Positions 34,374 to 42,951 are shown, numbered from the stretch's first letter. The stretch: 64,000 nucleotides of DNA from an uncultured Paraprevotella sp. (GCA_900546665.1 URDY01000012.1:10572-74571); one strand, 5' to 3'. Translations and numbers: made by a program. The notes: generated by a model not told the origin, from the letters alone.

Positions 34374-34514
34374 ATGAAAGTAATTCTAACTCAAAAGGAA
34401 GCTGATCTGATAGAAATGATCAGAAACTTCAAAAAGTCCTATCCTAACGGAGAACCTGAGATGAGATGGTACATCGAAAAGTTGTTCAATGAGTTAATGG
34501 ACGAAGAAATTTAA
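34374..34514 (+). CDS. Small 46-residue protein, unknown
   Basis: The frame reads MKVILTQKEADLIEMIRNFK and continues with KSYPNGEPEM to an acidic end (LMDEEI). It is predicted to be two helices around a short PNG turn, with no signal or membrane segment. It has its own operator-controlled promoter and a terminator hairpin 4 bases after its stop, which makes it very likely real. It could be a small regulator or an anti-repressor; I recognise no family. Confidence 0.65.
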   Translation: MKVILTQKEADLIEMIRNFKKSYPNGEPEMRWYIEKLFNELMDEEI

Positions 34515-34517
34515 CAA

Positions 34518-34536
34518 GCCCCCTTCGGGGGCATTT
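34518..34536 (+). terminator. Short GC-rich hairpin after the 46-residue gene
   Basis: GCCCCC and GGGGGC pair around TTC at 34518-34532, followed by ATTTAAAA. The stem is short but entirely G-C. It may only partly stop transcription, letting some pass into the DUF5053 gene. Confidence 0.6.
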
Positions 34537-34549
34537 AAAACAAATTATT

Positions 34550-34798
34550 ATGGCAGTTGAAATCGTAAAAGAGACAGTTACTATGAAATCTAAGATGTCA
34601 GACATCTTAGTATCTATATCATGGTCAGATTTATCACGAAAGTATTTTGGTAAATCAAATTCGTGGTTATACCATAAGATGGATGGACGTGATGGTAACG
34701 GTAAACCGACTTCGTTTAGTCCTGAAGAAGCAGAACAGTTAAAAGGCGCTTTATGTGATCTGGCTGACCGTATCCGTAAAGCTGCTGATATGATTTAA
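34550..34798 (+). CDS. DUF5053-like small protein
   Basis: This 82-residue protein contains ISWSDLSRKYFGKSNSWLYH and GNGKPTSFSPEEAEQLKGAL, the pattern of DUF5053 proteins carried by Bacteroides phages and mobile elements. The SDLSRKYFGKSNSWLYHKM part looks like a helix-turn-helix, so DNA binding is possible. It is the likeliest local candidate to act on the twin operators. A strong terminator follows. Confidence 0.75.
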   Translation: MAVEIVKETVTMKSKMSDILVSISWSDLSRKYFGKSNSWLYHKMDGRDGNGKPTSFSPEEAEQLKGALCDLADRIRKAADMI

Positions 34799-34848
34799 TT
34801 ACATTTTCATCTGATGTTTGAACATATTACATATTAATGTAATATTTT

Positions 34849-34885
34849 GAGGTGTGTCCTGAATGGACGCACCTCTTTTTATTTT
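34849..34885 (+). terminator. Terminator after the DUF5053 gene
   Basis: GAGGTGTGTCC (34849-34859) and GGACGCACCTC (34865-34875) pair with one T-G wobble and are followed by TTTTTATTTT. It separates the rightward genes from the convergent integrase gene. Confidence 0.85.
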
Positions 34886-34914
34886 AAATTTTCCAGTTTG
34901 GATATTATTGATCT

Positions 34915-36114
34915 TTATCCGATAATATAATCTATAAGCTGAAAATTTGCTTCGTTGACTTGTGTGTAGTCTTTCTTGATGTAGAGGTCTGTGATTTTCA
35001 TGGACTGGTCGACGTGGCATAACATGTCGTTGACGATGTATTTGTTTATGCGAAGGTCGTTTATGGCTATTGTGGCCATGGAGTGTCGTGCGGAATAGAA
35101 CTGGAGATGTGGTATGCCTATGGCTGCTCCTATTTCCTTTAGGCCGATATTGATTGAGCGGTTGAGGTCGGCCATGTTGGAGAAGTGTTCGGAGAAGTTG
35201 AAAACGTGGTCTTTTCCGCGGTATTTCTCGACGAGGTGTTTAATTGCGGGATGGATGCGTACTTCCATACGGGCGTTGTCGTTTCGACGGTCTTTTGTTT
35301 TGGTCCGGTTGTATGTGATATATTCTCCTTTTATTTCCGTTGCGTTATACAGGTCGGCTGAGTTCATTCCCATTAGGCAGAATGAGAGGATGAAGCAGTC
35401 GCGTGCCAGGTCGCGACGGCATTGGTATCCGCGTACTGTAAGTCCGGAATATGGCATGTGGAATATGGCGCGTATCTGCTGTGCTGTGAGTGCGCGTTTG
35501 GTTGCTACGTTCTGTTGTCTTGGTTTGTATTTGGTTATGCTTTGCTTTATTCTGATTATGTCGTTGTCTTCGTCGTTATAATATTCTTTTGCTTCTGTGA
35601 AGAGCCGGATGATGGATGTGGGGTATAGTGACTGTGCGCGGCGTTTGTCAGACAGGTATTCTTCGAATTCTCTGAGCATCTTGACTGTGATCTCGCTGCA
35701 GAGTATGTGTTCGCGCCCGAAGAACTGGCATAATGAGTTGATGGCTGTGATGTAGTTTTTGATTCCTTTGATTTCGGGATGTGATGCGCACCATTTCCTT
35801 GCGAATGCGATGAAGTCTATTCCGGCTTTTTCTTCTTTTGTTTTGAGGTAATCTATGACTGTGTCGATGTCGATGTCGTTGATTTCGAGGTTTAGCCTGT
35901 TGACTTTATCGCGGTATATGCGTATGATGTCATCGCATCTGTCGATGATTTTCTGGTTTTTGATTTTGTAACTTGATGTAAGGTCTTTCTTTGTTACGTA
36001 CATGGTCGTTGATATGTACCTTACTTTTCGGTTGTGGGTGAAGCGGATCATTACGTTCCATGTGTTGTCTTCACGCTTTCTTTCTTTGAAGATTGTTGCT
36101 TTAAACGTTGCCAT
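34915..36114 (-). CDS. Tyrosine recombinase (integrase) with altered first catalytic arginine
   Basis: This 399-residue integrase has an N-terminal arm domain (about 1-95), a SAM-like core-binding domain (about 100-200) and a catalytic domain. Seen are the lysine in NRTKTKDRR, the second arginine and following histidine in YSARHSMAT, LCHVD and the nucleophile Tyr in ITDLYIKKD. At the usual first-arginine box it reads CLMGMNSADLYN, with no Arg. CTnDOT IntDOT also lacks that arginine, so the enzyme may still work. It lies 167 bases from tRNA-His, transcribed leftward away from it. Confidence 0.92.
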   Translation of the reverse strand: MATFKATIFKERKREDNTWNVMIRFTHNRKVRYISTTMYVTKKDLTSSYKIKNQKIIDRCDDIIRIYRDKVNRLNLEINDIDIDTVIDYLKTKEEKAGIDFIAFARKWCASHPEIKGIKNYITAINSLCQFFGREHILCSEITVKMLREFEEYLSDKRRAQSLYPTSIIRLFTEAKEYYNDEDNDIIRIKQSITKYKPRQQNVATKRALTAQQIRAIFHMPYSGLTVRGYQCRRDLARDCFILSFCLMGMNSADLYNATEIKGEYITYNRTKTKDRRNDNARMEVRIHPAIKHLVEKYRGKDHVFNFSEHFSNMADLNRSINIGLKEIGAAIGIPHLQFYSARHSMATIAINDLRINKYIVNDMLCHVDQSMKITDLYIKKDYTQVNEANFQLIDYIIG

Positions 36115-36120
36115 AATTTC

Positions 36121-36142
36121 TTGCTAAAACATTGCTAAAACA
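36121..36142. repeat. Tandem TTGCTAAAACA repeats beside the integrase start
   Basis: The 11-base unit occurs twice without a spacer at 36121-36131 and 36132-36142, just upstream of the integrase start and between it and the tRNA. It fits the position of integrase arm-type binding sites or an autoregulatory operator. Confidence 0.55.
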
Positions 36143-36235
36143 TTTTTGAGTTACTTTTAGCCTAAAAACCTTACTTGTAAAATGGTTCATTATGACATAT
36201 CATTTAATGATTAACACGTAATCTGCTGATTGATA

Positions 36236-36272
36236 ACAAAAAAAGAGGAAAATCTTTGTTAAGATCTCCTCC
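36236..36272 (-). terminator. Terminator of the tRNA-His transcript
   Basis: Arms near 36245-36256 and 36261-36271 (GAGGAAAATCTT against AAGATCTCCTC, one bulge) form a hairpin. On the minus strand it is followed by a run of seven Ts. It lies within 10 bases of the tRNA 3' end. Confidence 0.65.
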
Positions 36273-36280
36273 TTTTGTTG

Positions 36281-36355
36281 GGTGACTAGTGGGACTCGAA
36301 CCCACGACATTCAGAACCACAATCTGACGCTCTAACCAACTGAACTATAGTCACC
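36281..36355 (-). tRNA. tRNA-His (anticodon GTG)
   Basis: The minus strand folds into a full cloverleaf: acceptor GTGACTA/TAGTCAC with encoded G at -1 opposite C73, D-arm with AGTTCAGTTGGTTAGAGC, anticodon loop TTGTGGT in a TCAGA/TCTGA stem, and the T-loop GGTTCGAGTCC. The G-1:C73 pair is the identity mark of histidine tRNA. CCA is not encoded in full. It lies at the right border of the lysis element, a usual target for tyrosine recombinases. Confidence 0.97.
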
Positions 36356-36404
36356 ATGACTACTTGCTTTGGGTCTTTATCAGTGTTTCTTCCCGAAAGC
36401 GATG

Positions 36405-36435
36405 CAAAGGTACGCATTTTATTTTAATCTGCAAA
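36405..36435 (-). promoter_or_regulatory. Consensus promoter of tRNA-His
   Basis: On the minus strand TTTG (36435-36432), 19 bases, then TACCTTTG (36412-36405) match the full Bacteroidetes promoter. The tRNA starts 49 bases downstream. Confidence 0.75.
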
Positions 36436-36645
36436 TTTTTATGGTGTTTTTTTGCGATTTTTTTGTGTAAAATTGATCTGTATTTATTAATTAATTGGTT
36501 ATTAGTATGTTGTGATTTTGGCGGGTAAAAAGGATTTTTATGTCAGTGACGAAATAAATATAGTATATCGTAATATGGTAATCTGAAAACTGTATTAGGT
36601 GTGTGGCAGGAGAGTCGTTATGTTGAATGATGATGGGGATAATAA

Positions 36646-36682
36646 TAAAAAAACGGGCAGTAATCTGGTTACGCCCGTTTTT
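36646..36682. terminator. Terminator after folD, usable on both strands
   Basis: AAACGGGC (36651-36658) and GCCCGTTT (36673-36680), with inner GTAA/TTAC pairing, form a hairpin flanked by an A run on the left and a T run on the right. It ends the leftward ffh-folD unit. Confidence 0.8.
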
Positions 36683-36705
36683 ATCCTGTTGAGTCAATTT
36701 CTTGT

Positions 36706-37584
36706 TTATTCGAAGAATTCTTTTTTGCCGGCTGAAAGTGTGTTCTTCATCAGCATGCAGATGGTCATTGGGCCGACACCGCCCGGCACGGGAGTGATGT
36801 AAGCGCATTTGGGGGCTACTTCATCGAATTTGACGTCACCATTCAGGCGGAAACCGCTTTTCTTTGTGGCGTCAGGTACGCGTGTTGTACCTACATCGAT
36901 TACGGTGGCACCTTCTTTTACCATATCAGCAGTCACGAAGTTTGGCTGGCCGATTGCGGCGATGATGATATCAGCCTCACGACATTCCTTCTTCAGGTCG
37001 TGGCTGTGGCTATGGCATACGGTGACGGTTGCGTCGCCATATTGTTTTTGCATCATCAGTTGTGCCATCGGTTTTCCTACGATATTGCTGCGTCCCAAAA
37101 TGACGCACTTCTTTCCGCTTGTTTCTATATGGTAACGGCGAAGCAGTTCCAGAATACCTTTCGGGGTAGCTGAAATATAGCAGGGAAGTCCGATTGCCAT
37201 GCGTCCGACATTAATGGGATGAAAACCATCCACGTCCTTACGATAATCGATTGCTTCAATGACTTTCTGTTCGGAGATATGCTTGGGAAGTGGTAGCTGT
37301 ACGATAAAGCCGTCTACATCCTCGTCTTTATTGAGTTTGTCTACTTCTGCCAACAGTTCGCTTTCGCTGATAGTGTCTTCAAATCTCAAGAGGGTGGATT
37401 TGAATCCGCAGGCTTCACATGCCAGAACTTTGTTGCGTACGTAGGTTTCGCTGCCTCCGTCGTGGCCTACCAGTATGGCGGCCAGGTGAGGACGTTTGCC
37501 GCCGGCAGATACGATCTGCTGTACTTCTTCAGCGATTTCCGCTTTGATTTGTGCGGCTGTTGCTTTTCCGTCAATCAATTCCAT
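36706..37584 (-). CDS. folD: Bifunctional methylenetetrahydrofolate dehydrogenase/cyclohydrolase
   Basis: This 292-residue cytoplasmic enzyme interconverts methylene-, methenyl- and formyl-tetrahydrofolate. The catalytic lysine lies in [10 protein letters not shown], followed by [10 protein letters not shown], the NADP-binding [14 protein letters not shown] and the C-terminal [11 protein letters not shown]. Length matches the family. It lies 22 bases after ffh and probably shares its transcript. Confidence 0.96.
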   Translation of the reverse strand: MELIDGKATAAQIKAEIAEEVQQIVSAGGKRPHLAAILVGHDGGSETYVRNKVLACEACGFKSTLLRFEDTISESELLAEVDKLNKDEDVDGFIVQLPLPKHISEQKVIEAIDYRKDVDGFHPINVGRMAIGLPCYISATPKGILELLRRYHIETSGKKCVILGRSNIVGKPMAQLMMQKQYGDATVTVCHSHSHDLKKECREADIIIAAIGQPNFVTADMVKEGATVIDVGTTRVPDATKKSGFRLNGDVKFDEVAPKCAYITPVPGGVGPMTICMLMKNTLSAGKKEFFE

Positions 37585-37606
37585 GGATTCTGATGTTTAA
37601 AGGTTC

Positions 37607-38971
37607 TTATTTTAATTTGGGCATTTTCGGCATACCGGGCATGTTGGGCATCTTTGGCATATTGGCCATCATCTTGCCCATTTTGCTGCCGGTGACCATC
37701 TTCATCATCTTGCGTGTCTGGTCGAACTGTTTGATCAGGCGGTTGACTTCCTGAATGCTGACGCCTGATCCTTTGGCGATGCGCTGACGGCGGCTGGAAT
37801 TAAGGATTTCGGGATTGGTACGTTCGCGCGGCGTCATACTCTGTATGATGGCTTCAATGCCTTTGAATGCGTTGTCGTCGATGTCGATGTCCTTGATGGC
37901 TTTGCCTACGCCGGGGATCATGCTGGCCAGATCTTTCAGGTTGCCCATTTTCTTGATCTGCTGGATCTGCGCCATGAAGTCGTTGAAGTCGAACTGGTTC
38001 TTGGCGATCTTCTTCTGCAGGCGGCGCGCTTCTTCTTCGTCATATTGTTCCTGTGCCTTTTCTACCAATGACACGATATCACCCATACCCAGGATACGGT
38101 CGGCCATACGTGAAGGGTGGAATACGTCGATGGCTTCCATCTTTTCACCTGTTCCGATAAATTTGATGGGCTTGTTCACTACGGTGCGGATGGAGAGCGC
38201 GGCACCACCACGGGTATCACCGTCGAGCTTGGTCAGTATGACACCGTCGAAATCCAGTCTGTCATTGAATTCCTTGGCTGTATTGACAGCGTCCTGTCCG
38301 GTCATGGCGTCTACAACGAACAAAGTTTCGTCCGGATTGATGGCATTTTTGATGGCTGCGATTTCCTGCATCATTTCTTCATCCACTGCCAGACGTCCGG
38401 CTGTATCGACTACCACTACATCATAACCTTTGGCTTTGGCCTCATGTATGGCATTGAGCGCGATCTGTACAGGATCTTTGCTTTCCGGTTCGCTGTAAAC
38501 AGGAATCTGCATTTGTTCACCCAGAACCTTCAACTGTTCGATGGCGGCAGGACGGTAAACGTCACAGGCAGCCATTAACGGCTTCTTGCTCTTTTTGTTT
38601 TTCAGCATCAGGGCCAGCTTGCCTGAGAAAGTGGTTTTACCGGCACCGTTCAGACCGGCCATAAGGATGATGGCAGGATGACCTTTCAGATTGAGTTCTG
38701 TTGCTTCGCCACCCATCAGTTTGGCTAGCTCGTCATGGACGATCTTTACCATCAACTGGCTCGGCTTGACTGCTGTCAGCACATTTTGTCCGAGGGCTTT
38801 TTCCTTGACGGTGTCAGTGAAGCTTTTGGCCACTTTGTAGTTTACATCGGCGTCGAGCAAGGCGCGACGTACGTCTTTTAAGGTTTCAGCAACGTTAATT
38901 TCGGTGATCTTACCTTCACCTTTAAGTATCTTGAACGACCGTTCAAGTCTTTCGCTTAAATTATCAAACAT
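37607..38971 (-). CDS. ffh: Signal recognition particle protein Ffh (SRP54)
   Basis: This 454-residue GTPase binds signal sequences and the 4.5S RNA to target proteins to the membrane. It has an N domain, the G domain with GLNGAGKTTFSGKLA (P-loop), DTAGRLAVDEEM and TKLDGDTRGG, and a methionine-rich M domain containing SGVSIQEVNRLIKQF. It ends with an unusually repetitive Met-Pro-Lys tail (KMPNMPGMPKMPKLK). Confidence 0.97.
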   Translation of the reverse strand: MFDNLSERLERSFKILKGEGKITEINVAETLKDVRRALLDADVNYKVAKSFTDTVKEKALGQNVLTAVKPSQLMVKIVHDELAKLMGGEATELNLKGHPAIILMAGLNGAGKTTFSGKLALMLKNKKSKKPLMAACDVYRPAAIEQLKVLGEQMQIPVYSEPESKDPVQIALNAIHEAKAKGYDVVVVDTAGRLAVDEEMMQEIAAIKNAINPDETLFVVDAMTGQDAVNTAKEFNDRLDFDGVILTKLDGDTRGGAALSIRTVVNKPIKFIGTGEKMEAIDVFHPSRMADRILGMGDIVSLVEKAQEQYDEEEARRLQKKIAKNQFDFNDFMAQIQQIKKMGNLKDLASMIPGVGKAIKDIDIDDNAFKGIEAIIQSMTPRERTNPEILNSSRRQRIAKGSGVSIQEVNRLIKQFDQTRKMMKMVTGSKMGKMMANMPKMPNMPGMPKMPKLK

Positions 38972-39313
38972 ATAAGGATTTCTTTAATTTTGAATTTTCT
39001 GAGGTGCAAAGATACAATATTTAAATGAGAAAGCGGACAAAACAGTAAAAGAAAGTCAAACGATATGCTCTGATTGGTGTAATTAGGGGAATGGCGGTAT
39101 TTAATACATGACCGGGAATGCAGAATGGTCGGGGCGGAAAGTGAGATTTTATAATAGCATCGGATAAGTTCCCCATATTTGTGCTTGTGGGGTATATTTA
39201 TATAATAGTTGGTTTTAGAATAATTTTATTTGAAATAAAATGAATTAAAATTTGTAAAATAATTAAATAATGATTAACTTTGCGGTCGATTTTATAAGAG
39301 AAATAGGCGTTTT
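38972..39313. other. Divergent intergenic region between ffh and the FadL-type gene
   Basis: It holds divergent promoters and no gene. On the minus strand TATCTTTG at 39007-39014 serves ffh. On the plus strand TTTG (39251-39254), 20 bases and TAACTTTG (39275-39282) serve the FadL-type gene. The stretch between is AT-rich with no clear repeats. Confidence 0.65.
39251..39282 (+). promoter_or_regulatory. Consensus promoter of the OmpP1/FadL gene
   Basis: TTTG at 39251 and TAACTTTG at 39275-39282, separated by 20 bases, match both elements of the Bacteroidetes promoter. The start codon is 32 bases downstream. Confidence 0.75.
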
Positions 39314-40876
39314 ATGAATAAGAAAGCATTATTTTTAGCTTTTGGGCTAATTGTTTCAGATTTAACTTTTGCAGGTGGTTTGCTGACTAATACCAATCAG
39401 AATATAGCCTTTCTGCGTAATCCGGCTCGTGATGGAGCAATAGGTATTGACGGTGTGTACAGCAATCCGGCAGGTGTGGCTTTTTTGAATCAGGGTTTCC
39501 ATCTTTCCTTGAATTTCCAGAGCGCGTACCAAACCCGTGAGGTGACTTCTGTGTTTGGCCCGTTCAAATACGGTGCCCGTAACAACGGTCAGTCAGAGAA
39601 ACTTTTTAAAGGTGAGGCATCAGCTCCTGTTGTGCCTTCATTGCAGGCTGCCTATAATACCGGAAGATGGTCGTTTTCCTTCAATTTCGCTATTGGCGGT
39701 GGTGGCGGTAAATGTGCTTTCGATGACGGTTTGGGATCATTCGAGAGTCAGGCTGCACTGTTGCCGTTGTTGGGCCAGAGTCTGGGTATTACTTCTTATG
39801 ATCTCGAAAGCTATATGCGTGGCCGTCAGTATTATTACGGTTTCCAGCTGGGAGCGGGGTATAAGATAACAGACAATCTGTCTGCTTTTGTGGGAGGTCG
39901 TGTCATTTATGCTACATGTAATTATTATGGTTATGTCCGCAATATCTCTGTCAATATGCCCGGTACGGAGAATATGACCAGTGCGCCTGCTTTGTTTTCC
40001 GGTCAGATGGCACAGTATCTTGAGGCAGCCGGACAGCTGACGGTAGCAGCTGAACAGGCTTCAGCGGCCGGAAATCTTGCTTTGGCTCAGGAGTATGCGG
40101 CAAAAGCCCAGGCAGCGTCAGATGCAGCCCGTCAGATGGGTACGTTGGCAGTTGCAACTCAGGATGTGACACTGAATTGCGACCAGACGGGGTGGGGCTT
40201 TACACCGATTCTCGGATTGGATTATAAAATAGGTAAATTCAATTTTGGTGCCAAATATGAATTTAAGACCAAGATCCGTCTGGAAAACAGATCAGCCAAC
40301 AGTGAATCGGCAGAACGTCTGACCATGTTGGATAAATACCGTGACGGCCGTACGGTGAAAGAAGATATACCGGCGTTGCTGACTTTAGGTGCCCAGTATG
40401 AGATTTTGCCGAGTTTGCGTGTGATGGTCGGTTATCATCATTTCTTCGACAAACAGGCTACTCAGGAAGGTGAGACTAATAAATTGCTCGACAAGGGAAC
40501 CAATGAATACCTGGCAGGTGTGGAATATGACATCAATAACCGCTGGCAGGTTAGTGCAGGTATGCAAAGTACCAATTATGGCTTGACTGACGCTTATATG
40601 AAAGATATGAGTTTTAATGTCAGTTCAACTTCACTTGGTGTAGGACTCGGGGTCAAACTGACAGAACGGATGAAGCTGAATGTGGCATATTTCCATACAT
40701 TCTATAAGGATTATGATAAGGTGACGAACGATTATAACGGAGTCAGCTCTACTGTAGCCCAGGCTGTAGGTCAGCCCACTGCCGATGCCTTGTTGAATGC
40801 AGGCGCTCTGAAAGGCAGTGATTCGTTTACCCGAACCAATAAGGTGTTTGGTCTGGGACTGGATATTACCTTGTAG
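39314..40876 (+). CDS. OmpP1/FadL/TodX-family outer-membrane transporter
   Basis: This 520-residue protein has a signal peptide (MNKKALFLAFGLIVSDLTFA). The N-terminal GGLLTNTNQNIAFLRNPARD and YSNPAGVAFL match the FadL-type hatch (NPA motifs). The barrel carries FGAKYEFKTKIRLENRS and ends in a strand (NKVFGLGLDITL). FadL-like proteins admit hydrophobic compounds such as fatty acids. An alanine-rich helical insert lies at about 240-280 (QLTVAAEQASAAGNLALAQE), which is longer than usual. The single gene has its own promoter and terminator. Confidence 0.88.
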   Translation: MNKKALFLAFGLIVSDLTFAGGLLTNTNQNIAFLRNPARDGAIGIDGVYSNPAGVAFLNQGFHLSLNFQSAYQTREVTSVFGPFKYGARNNGQSEKLFKGEASAPVVPSLQAAYNTGRWSFSFNFAIGGGGGKCAFDDGLGSFESQAALLPLLGQSLGITSYDLESYMRGRQYYYGFQLGAGYKITDNLSAFVGGRVIYATCNYYGYVRNISVNMPGTENMTSAPALFSGQMAQYLEAAGQLTVAAEQASAAGNLALAQEYAAKAQAASDAARQMGTLAVATQDVTLNCDQTGWGFTPILGLDYKIGKFNFGAKYEFKTKIRLENRSANSESAERLTMLDKYRDGRTVKEDIPALLTLGAQYEILPSLRVMVGYHHFFDKQATQEGETNKLLDKGTNEYLAGVEYDINNRWQVSAGMQSTNYGLTDAYMKDMSFNVSSTSLGVGLGVKLTERMKLNVAYFHTFYKDYDKVTNDYNGVSSTVAQAVGQPTADALLNAGALKGSDSFTRTNKVFGLGLDITL

Positions 40877-40906
40877 GCTTTAAGGCACATTTTTTATAAC
40901 TCAAGA

Positions 40907-40957
40907 CAGAACGGACAACCCATCTGAAAGGTTAGGGTAATCCGTTCTGTTTTTTTT
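40907..40957 (+). terminator. Terminator of the FadL-type gene
   Basis: CAGAACGGA (40907-40915) and TCCGTTCTG (40941-40949) pair around a 25-base loop and are followed by eight Ts. Confidence 0.8.
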
Positions 40958-41020
40958 GTCTGATTCAGTCAGGAGAAAGAAAAAAGTGAATTTGCATTTT
41001 ATTTTTCCGGATAATATACG

Positions 41021-41028
41021 TATCTTTG
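41021..41028 (+). promoter_or_regulatory. Promoter -7 box of the queuosine operon
   Basis: TATCTTTG matches TAnnTTTG. Transcription should begin near 41035, leaving a leader of about 55 bases that contains the candidate riboswitch. Confidence 0.6.
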
Positions 41029-41054
41029 CGGCCTGAAACCACAAAGGTGGATGT

Positions 41055-41085
41055 AAGAGTGCTTGGTAACCTCGTAAAAAACAAG
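41055..41085 (+). promoter_or_regulatory. Candidate preQ1-I riboswitch
   Basis: The leader contains the preQ1-I pseudoknot layout: P1 5' strand AAGAG, a TG loop, CTTG (41062-41065), the GTAAC core, P1 3' strand CTCGT, the A-rich AAAAA linker and CAAG (41082-41085), which pairs with CTTG. The core resembles the Thermoanaerobacter tengcongensis aptamer, with GTAAC before P1 and an A-rich linker ending in ACAAG. P1 has one A-G mismatch. The pseudoknot ends 4 bases before the ATG, so it could mask the ribosome site. The operon makes and imports queuosine precursors, the expected ligand target. Confidence 0.6.
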
Positions 41086-41089
41086 AAAT

Positions 41090-41773
41090 ATGAAAGGAAA
41101 AACTGTAAGTGTATCCTATATGTTGCTAGGGATACTGTTCTGTGTTTGCCTGATTTCGGCAAACCTGTTGGCAACAAAACAAATTATGTGGGGACCGTTT
41201 AATATTACGGCCGGTGTTATTGTATTTCCCATTTCTTATATTGTCAATGACTGTATAGCAGAAGTGTGGGGATTCAATAAGGCGAAACTGATTATCTGGG
41301 TAGGATTCTTTATGAATTTCCTTTTTGCCCTTTTCGGTTTTGTGGCCGATCTGATTCCCGGAGCGCCTTATTGGAATAATCAGGAGGGCTTTCATAATCT
41401 ATTCGGACTGGCTCCCCGGGTCGTATCCGCTTCTTTTCTGGCTTTCCTTGTAGGATCATTTCTCAATGCCTATATCATGAGCGTAATGAAGGTTGCTTCA
41501 AACGGCAAACGGTTTTCATTAAGAGCCATTTTGTCGACGATAGTAGGAGAAACGGCGGATTCGTTGATTTTCTTTCCGATCGCTTTAGGCGGTATCGTCC
41601 CGTTCGAAAATCTGCTGTTGATGATGTGCTGGCAGATTCTGTTGAAAACGGCGTATGAAATTATTATTCTTCCTGTGACCATCAAGGTCGTGAATTATGT
41701 TAAACGCGTGGAAGGAGTTGATGTTTACGACAAGAATATTTCGTATAATGTCTTAAAGGTTTCTGAAGTATGA
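41090..41773 (+). CDS. Queuosine precursor transporter (YhhQ/DUF165 family)
   Basis: This 227-residue inner-membrane protein has about six helices and the family motifs [20 protein letters not shown] and [18 protein letters not shown]. YhhQ-type proteins import preQ0 or preQ1. It overlaps queC by 4 bases. Its position first in a que operon with a candidate preQ1 riboswitch fits precursor salvage. Confidence 0.92.
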   Translation: MKGKTVSVSYMLLGILFCVCLISANLLATKQIMWGPFNITAGVIVFPISYIVNDCIAEVWGFNKAKLIIWVGFFMNFLFALFGFVADLIPGAPYWNNQEGFHNLFGLAPRVVSASFLAFLVGSFLNAYIMSVMKVASNGKRFSLRAILSTIVGETADSLIFFPIALGGIVPFENLLLMMCWQILLKTAYEIIILPVTIKVVNYVKRVEGVDVYDKNISYNVLKVSEV

Positions 41774-42468
41774 CAATGAATAAGGAAACAGCACTGGTCG
41801 TGTTCAGTGGAGGCCAGGATTCTACTACCTGTCTGTTTTGGGCTAAAAAGCATTTCAAGGAAGTGGTGGCACTCAGCTTTATTTACGGACAGAAACACGT
41901 CAAGGAGGTGGAATTGGCCAGAAGTATAGCAGAGAAGGCCAATGTGAAATGGGATTGCATGGATGTGTCTTTTATCGGTTCACTTGGTCGTAATTCGTTG
42001 ACTGACACTTCAATCGAGATGGATGAGGAAAAACCGGAAGGTCACTGCCCCAATACATTTGTGCCGGGCCGGAATCTGTTTTTCCTGAGCATAGCGGCTG
42101 TCTATGCAAGGGAACGTGGAATCAACCATCTGGTGACAGGTGTGTCACAGACCGATTTTAGCGGTTATCCCGATTGCCGGGATGCATTCATCAAAAGTTT
42201 GAATGTGACGCTCAATCTCGCGATGGAGGAGCAGTTTGTGATACATACCCCGCTGATGTGGATAGACAAATGCCAGACTTGGGCTTTGGCTGACGAACTT
42301 GGGGTATTGGATCTGATACGCAATGAGACAATGACTTGTTATAATGGCATTCAGGGTGACGGATGCGGACATTGTCCGGCATGCACACTCCGGAGAGAAG
42401 GACTTGAAAAGTATCTGGCCATGAAACAGGGACAAGATAATCATATTGACGAAAAAATTTATGAATAA
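41770..42468 (+). CDS. queC: 7-cyano-7-deazaguanine synthase
   Basis: This 232-residue enzyme makes preQ0 from 7-carboxy-7-deazaguanine with ammonia and ATP. It has the PP-loop SGGQDSTTC and the zinc cysteines in [20 protein letters not shown]. The start overlaps the transporter stop and the gene overlaps queF by 8 bases. Confidence 0.96.
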   Translation: MTMNKETALVVFSGGQDSTTCLFWAKKHFKEVVALSFIYGQKHVKEVELARSIAEKANVKWDCMDVSFIGSLGRNSLTDTSIEMDEEKPEGHCPNTFVPGRNLFFLSIAAVYARERGINHLVTGVSQTDFSGYPDCRDAFIKSLNVTLNLAMEEQFVIHTPLMWIDKCQTWALADELGVLDLIRNETMTCYNGIQGDGCGHCPACTLRREGLEKYLAMKQGQDNHIDEKIYE

Positions 42469-42928
42469 AGAAAGAGAACAAGAAGGATTGCAGGCCTTGG
42501 GACGTAAGACTGAGTATCGTCAGGATTATGCACCGGAAGTATTGGAGGCTTTTGAGAACAAGCACCCCGAGAATGATTATTGGGTACGGTTTAATTGTCC
42601 GGAATTCACAAGCTTGTGTCCGATCACAGGCCAGCCGGATTTTGCTGAGATCCGTATCAGCTACATACCTGATCGTAAGATGGTGGAAAGCAAGAGTCTG
42701 AAACTTTATCTGTTCAGTTTCCGCAATCACGGTGATTTTCATGAAGACTGTGTAAACAAGATCATGAAGGACCTTATACGTCTGATGGATCCTAAGTATA
42801 TTGAGGTGACCGGATTGTTCACCCCCCGTGGCGGTATTTCCATTTATCCTTATGCCAATTACGGACGAAAAGGAACACAGTTTGAGAAAATGGCGGAATA
42901 CCGTATGATGAACCATGATTTGAAATAA
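42461..42928 (+). CDS. queF: NADPH-dependent preQ0 reductase
   Basis: This 155-residue enzyme reduces the nitrile preQ0 to preQ1. The catalytic cysteine is in [14 protein letters not shown] and the QueF signature [20 protein letters not shown] follows. It is the short single-domain type. The ATG at 42461 is the family start; the TTG at 42446 lies inside queC. No other queuosine biosynthesis gene is present in the window. Confidence 0.95.
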   Translation: MNKEREQEGLQALGRKTEYRQDYAPEVLEAFENKHPENDYWVRFNCPEFTSLCPITGQPDFAEIRISYIPDRKMVESKSLKLYLFSFRNHGDFHEDCVNKIMKDLIRLMDPKYIEVTGLFTPRGGISIYPYANYGRKGTQFEKMAEYRMMNHDLK

Positions 42929-42951
42929 GGATTGCAGCTTATAAAGAAACA

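Larger units (their letters stand above)
36356..36705. other. Intergenic region between tRNA-His and folD
   Basis: It holds the tRNA promoter (36405-36435), about 200 bases of AT-rich DNA without gene signals, and the folD terminator at 36651-36682. A minus-strand frame of 105 codons (36491-36808) runs through the terminator into folD and is not credible. Confidence 0.6.

Noticed and set aside
36281..36300. Direct repeat of the tRNA-His 3' end as a classic att site
   Set aside because: I looked for the tRNA 3' sequence to the left of the integrase and found no clear direct copy; only the inverted 5' copy at 31950 stands out.
36491..36808. 105-codon minus-strand frame
   Set aside because: It begins inside folD and crosses the folD terminator; no coding signals.
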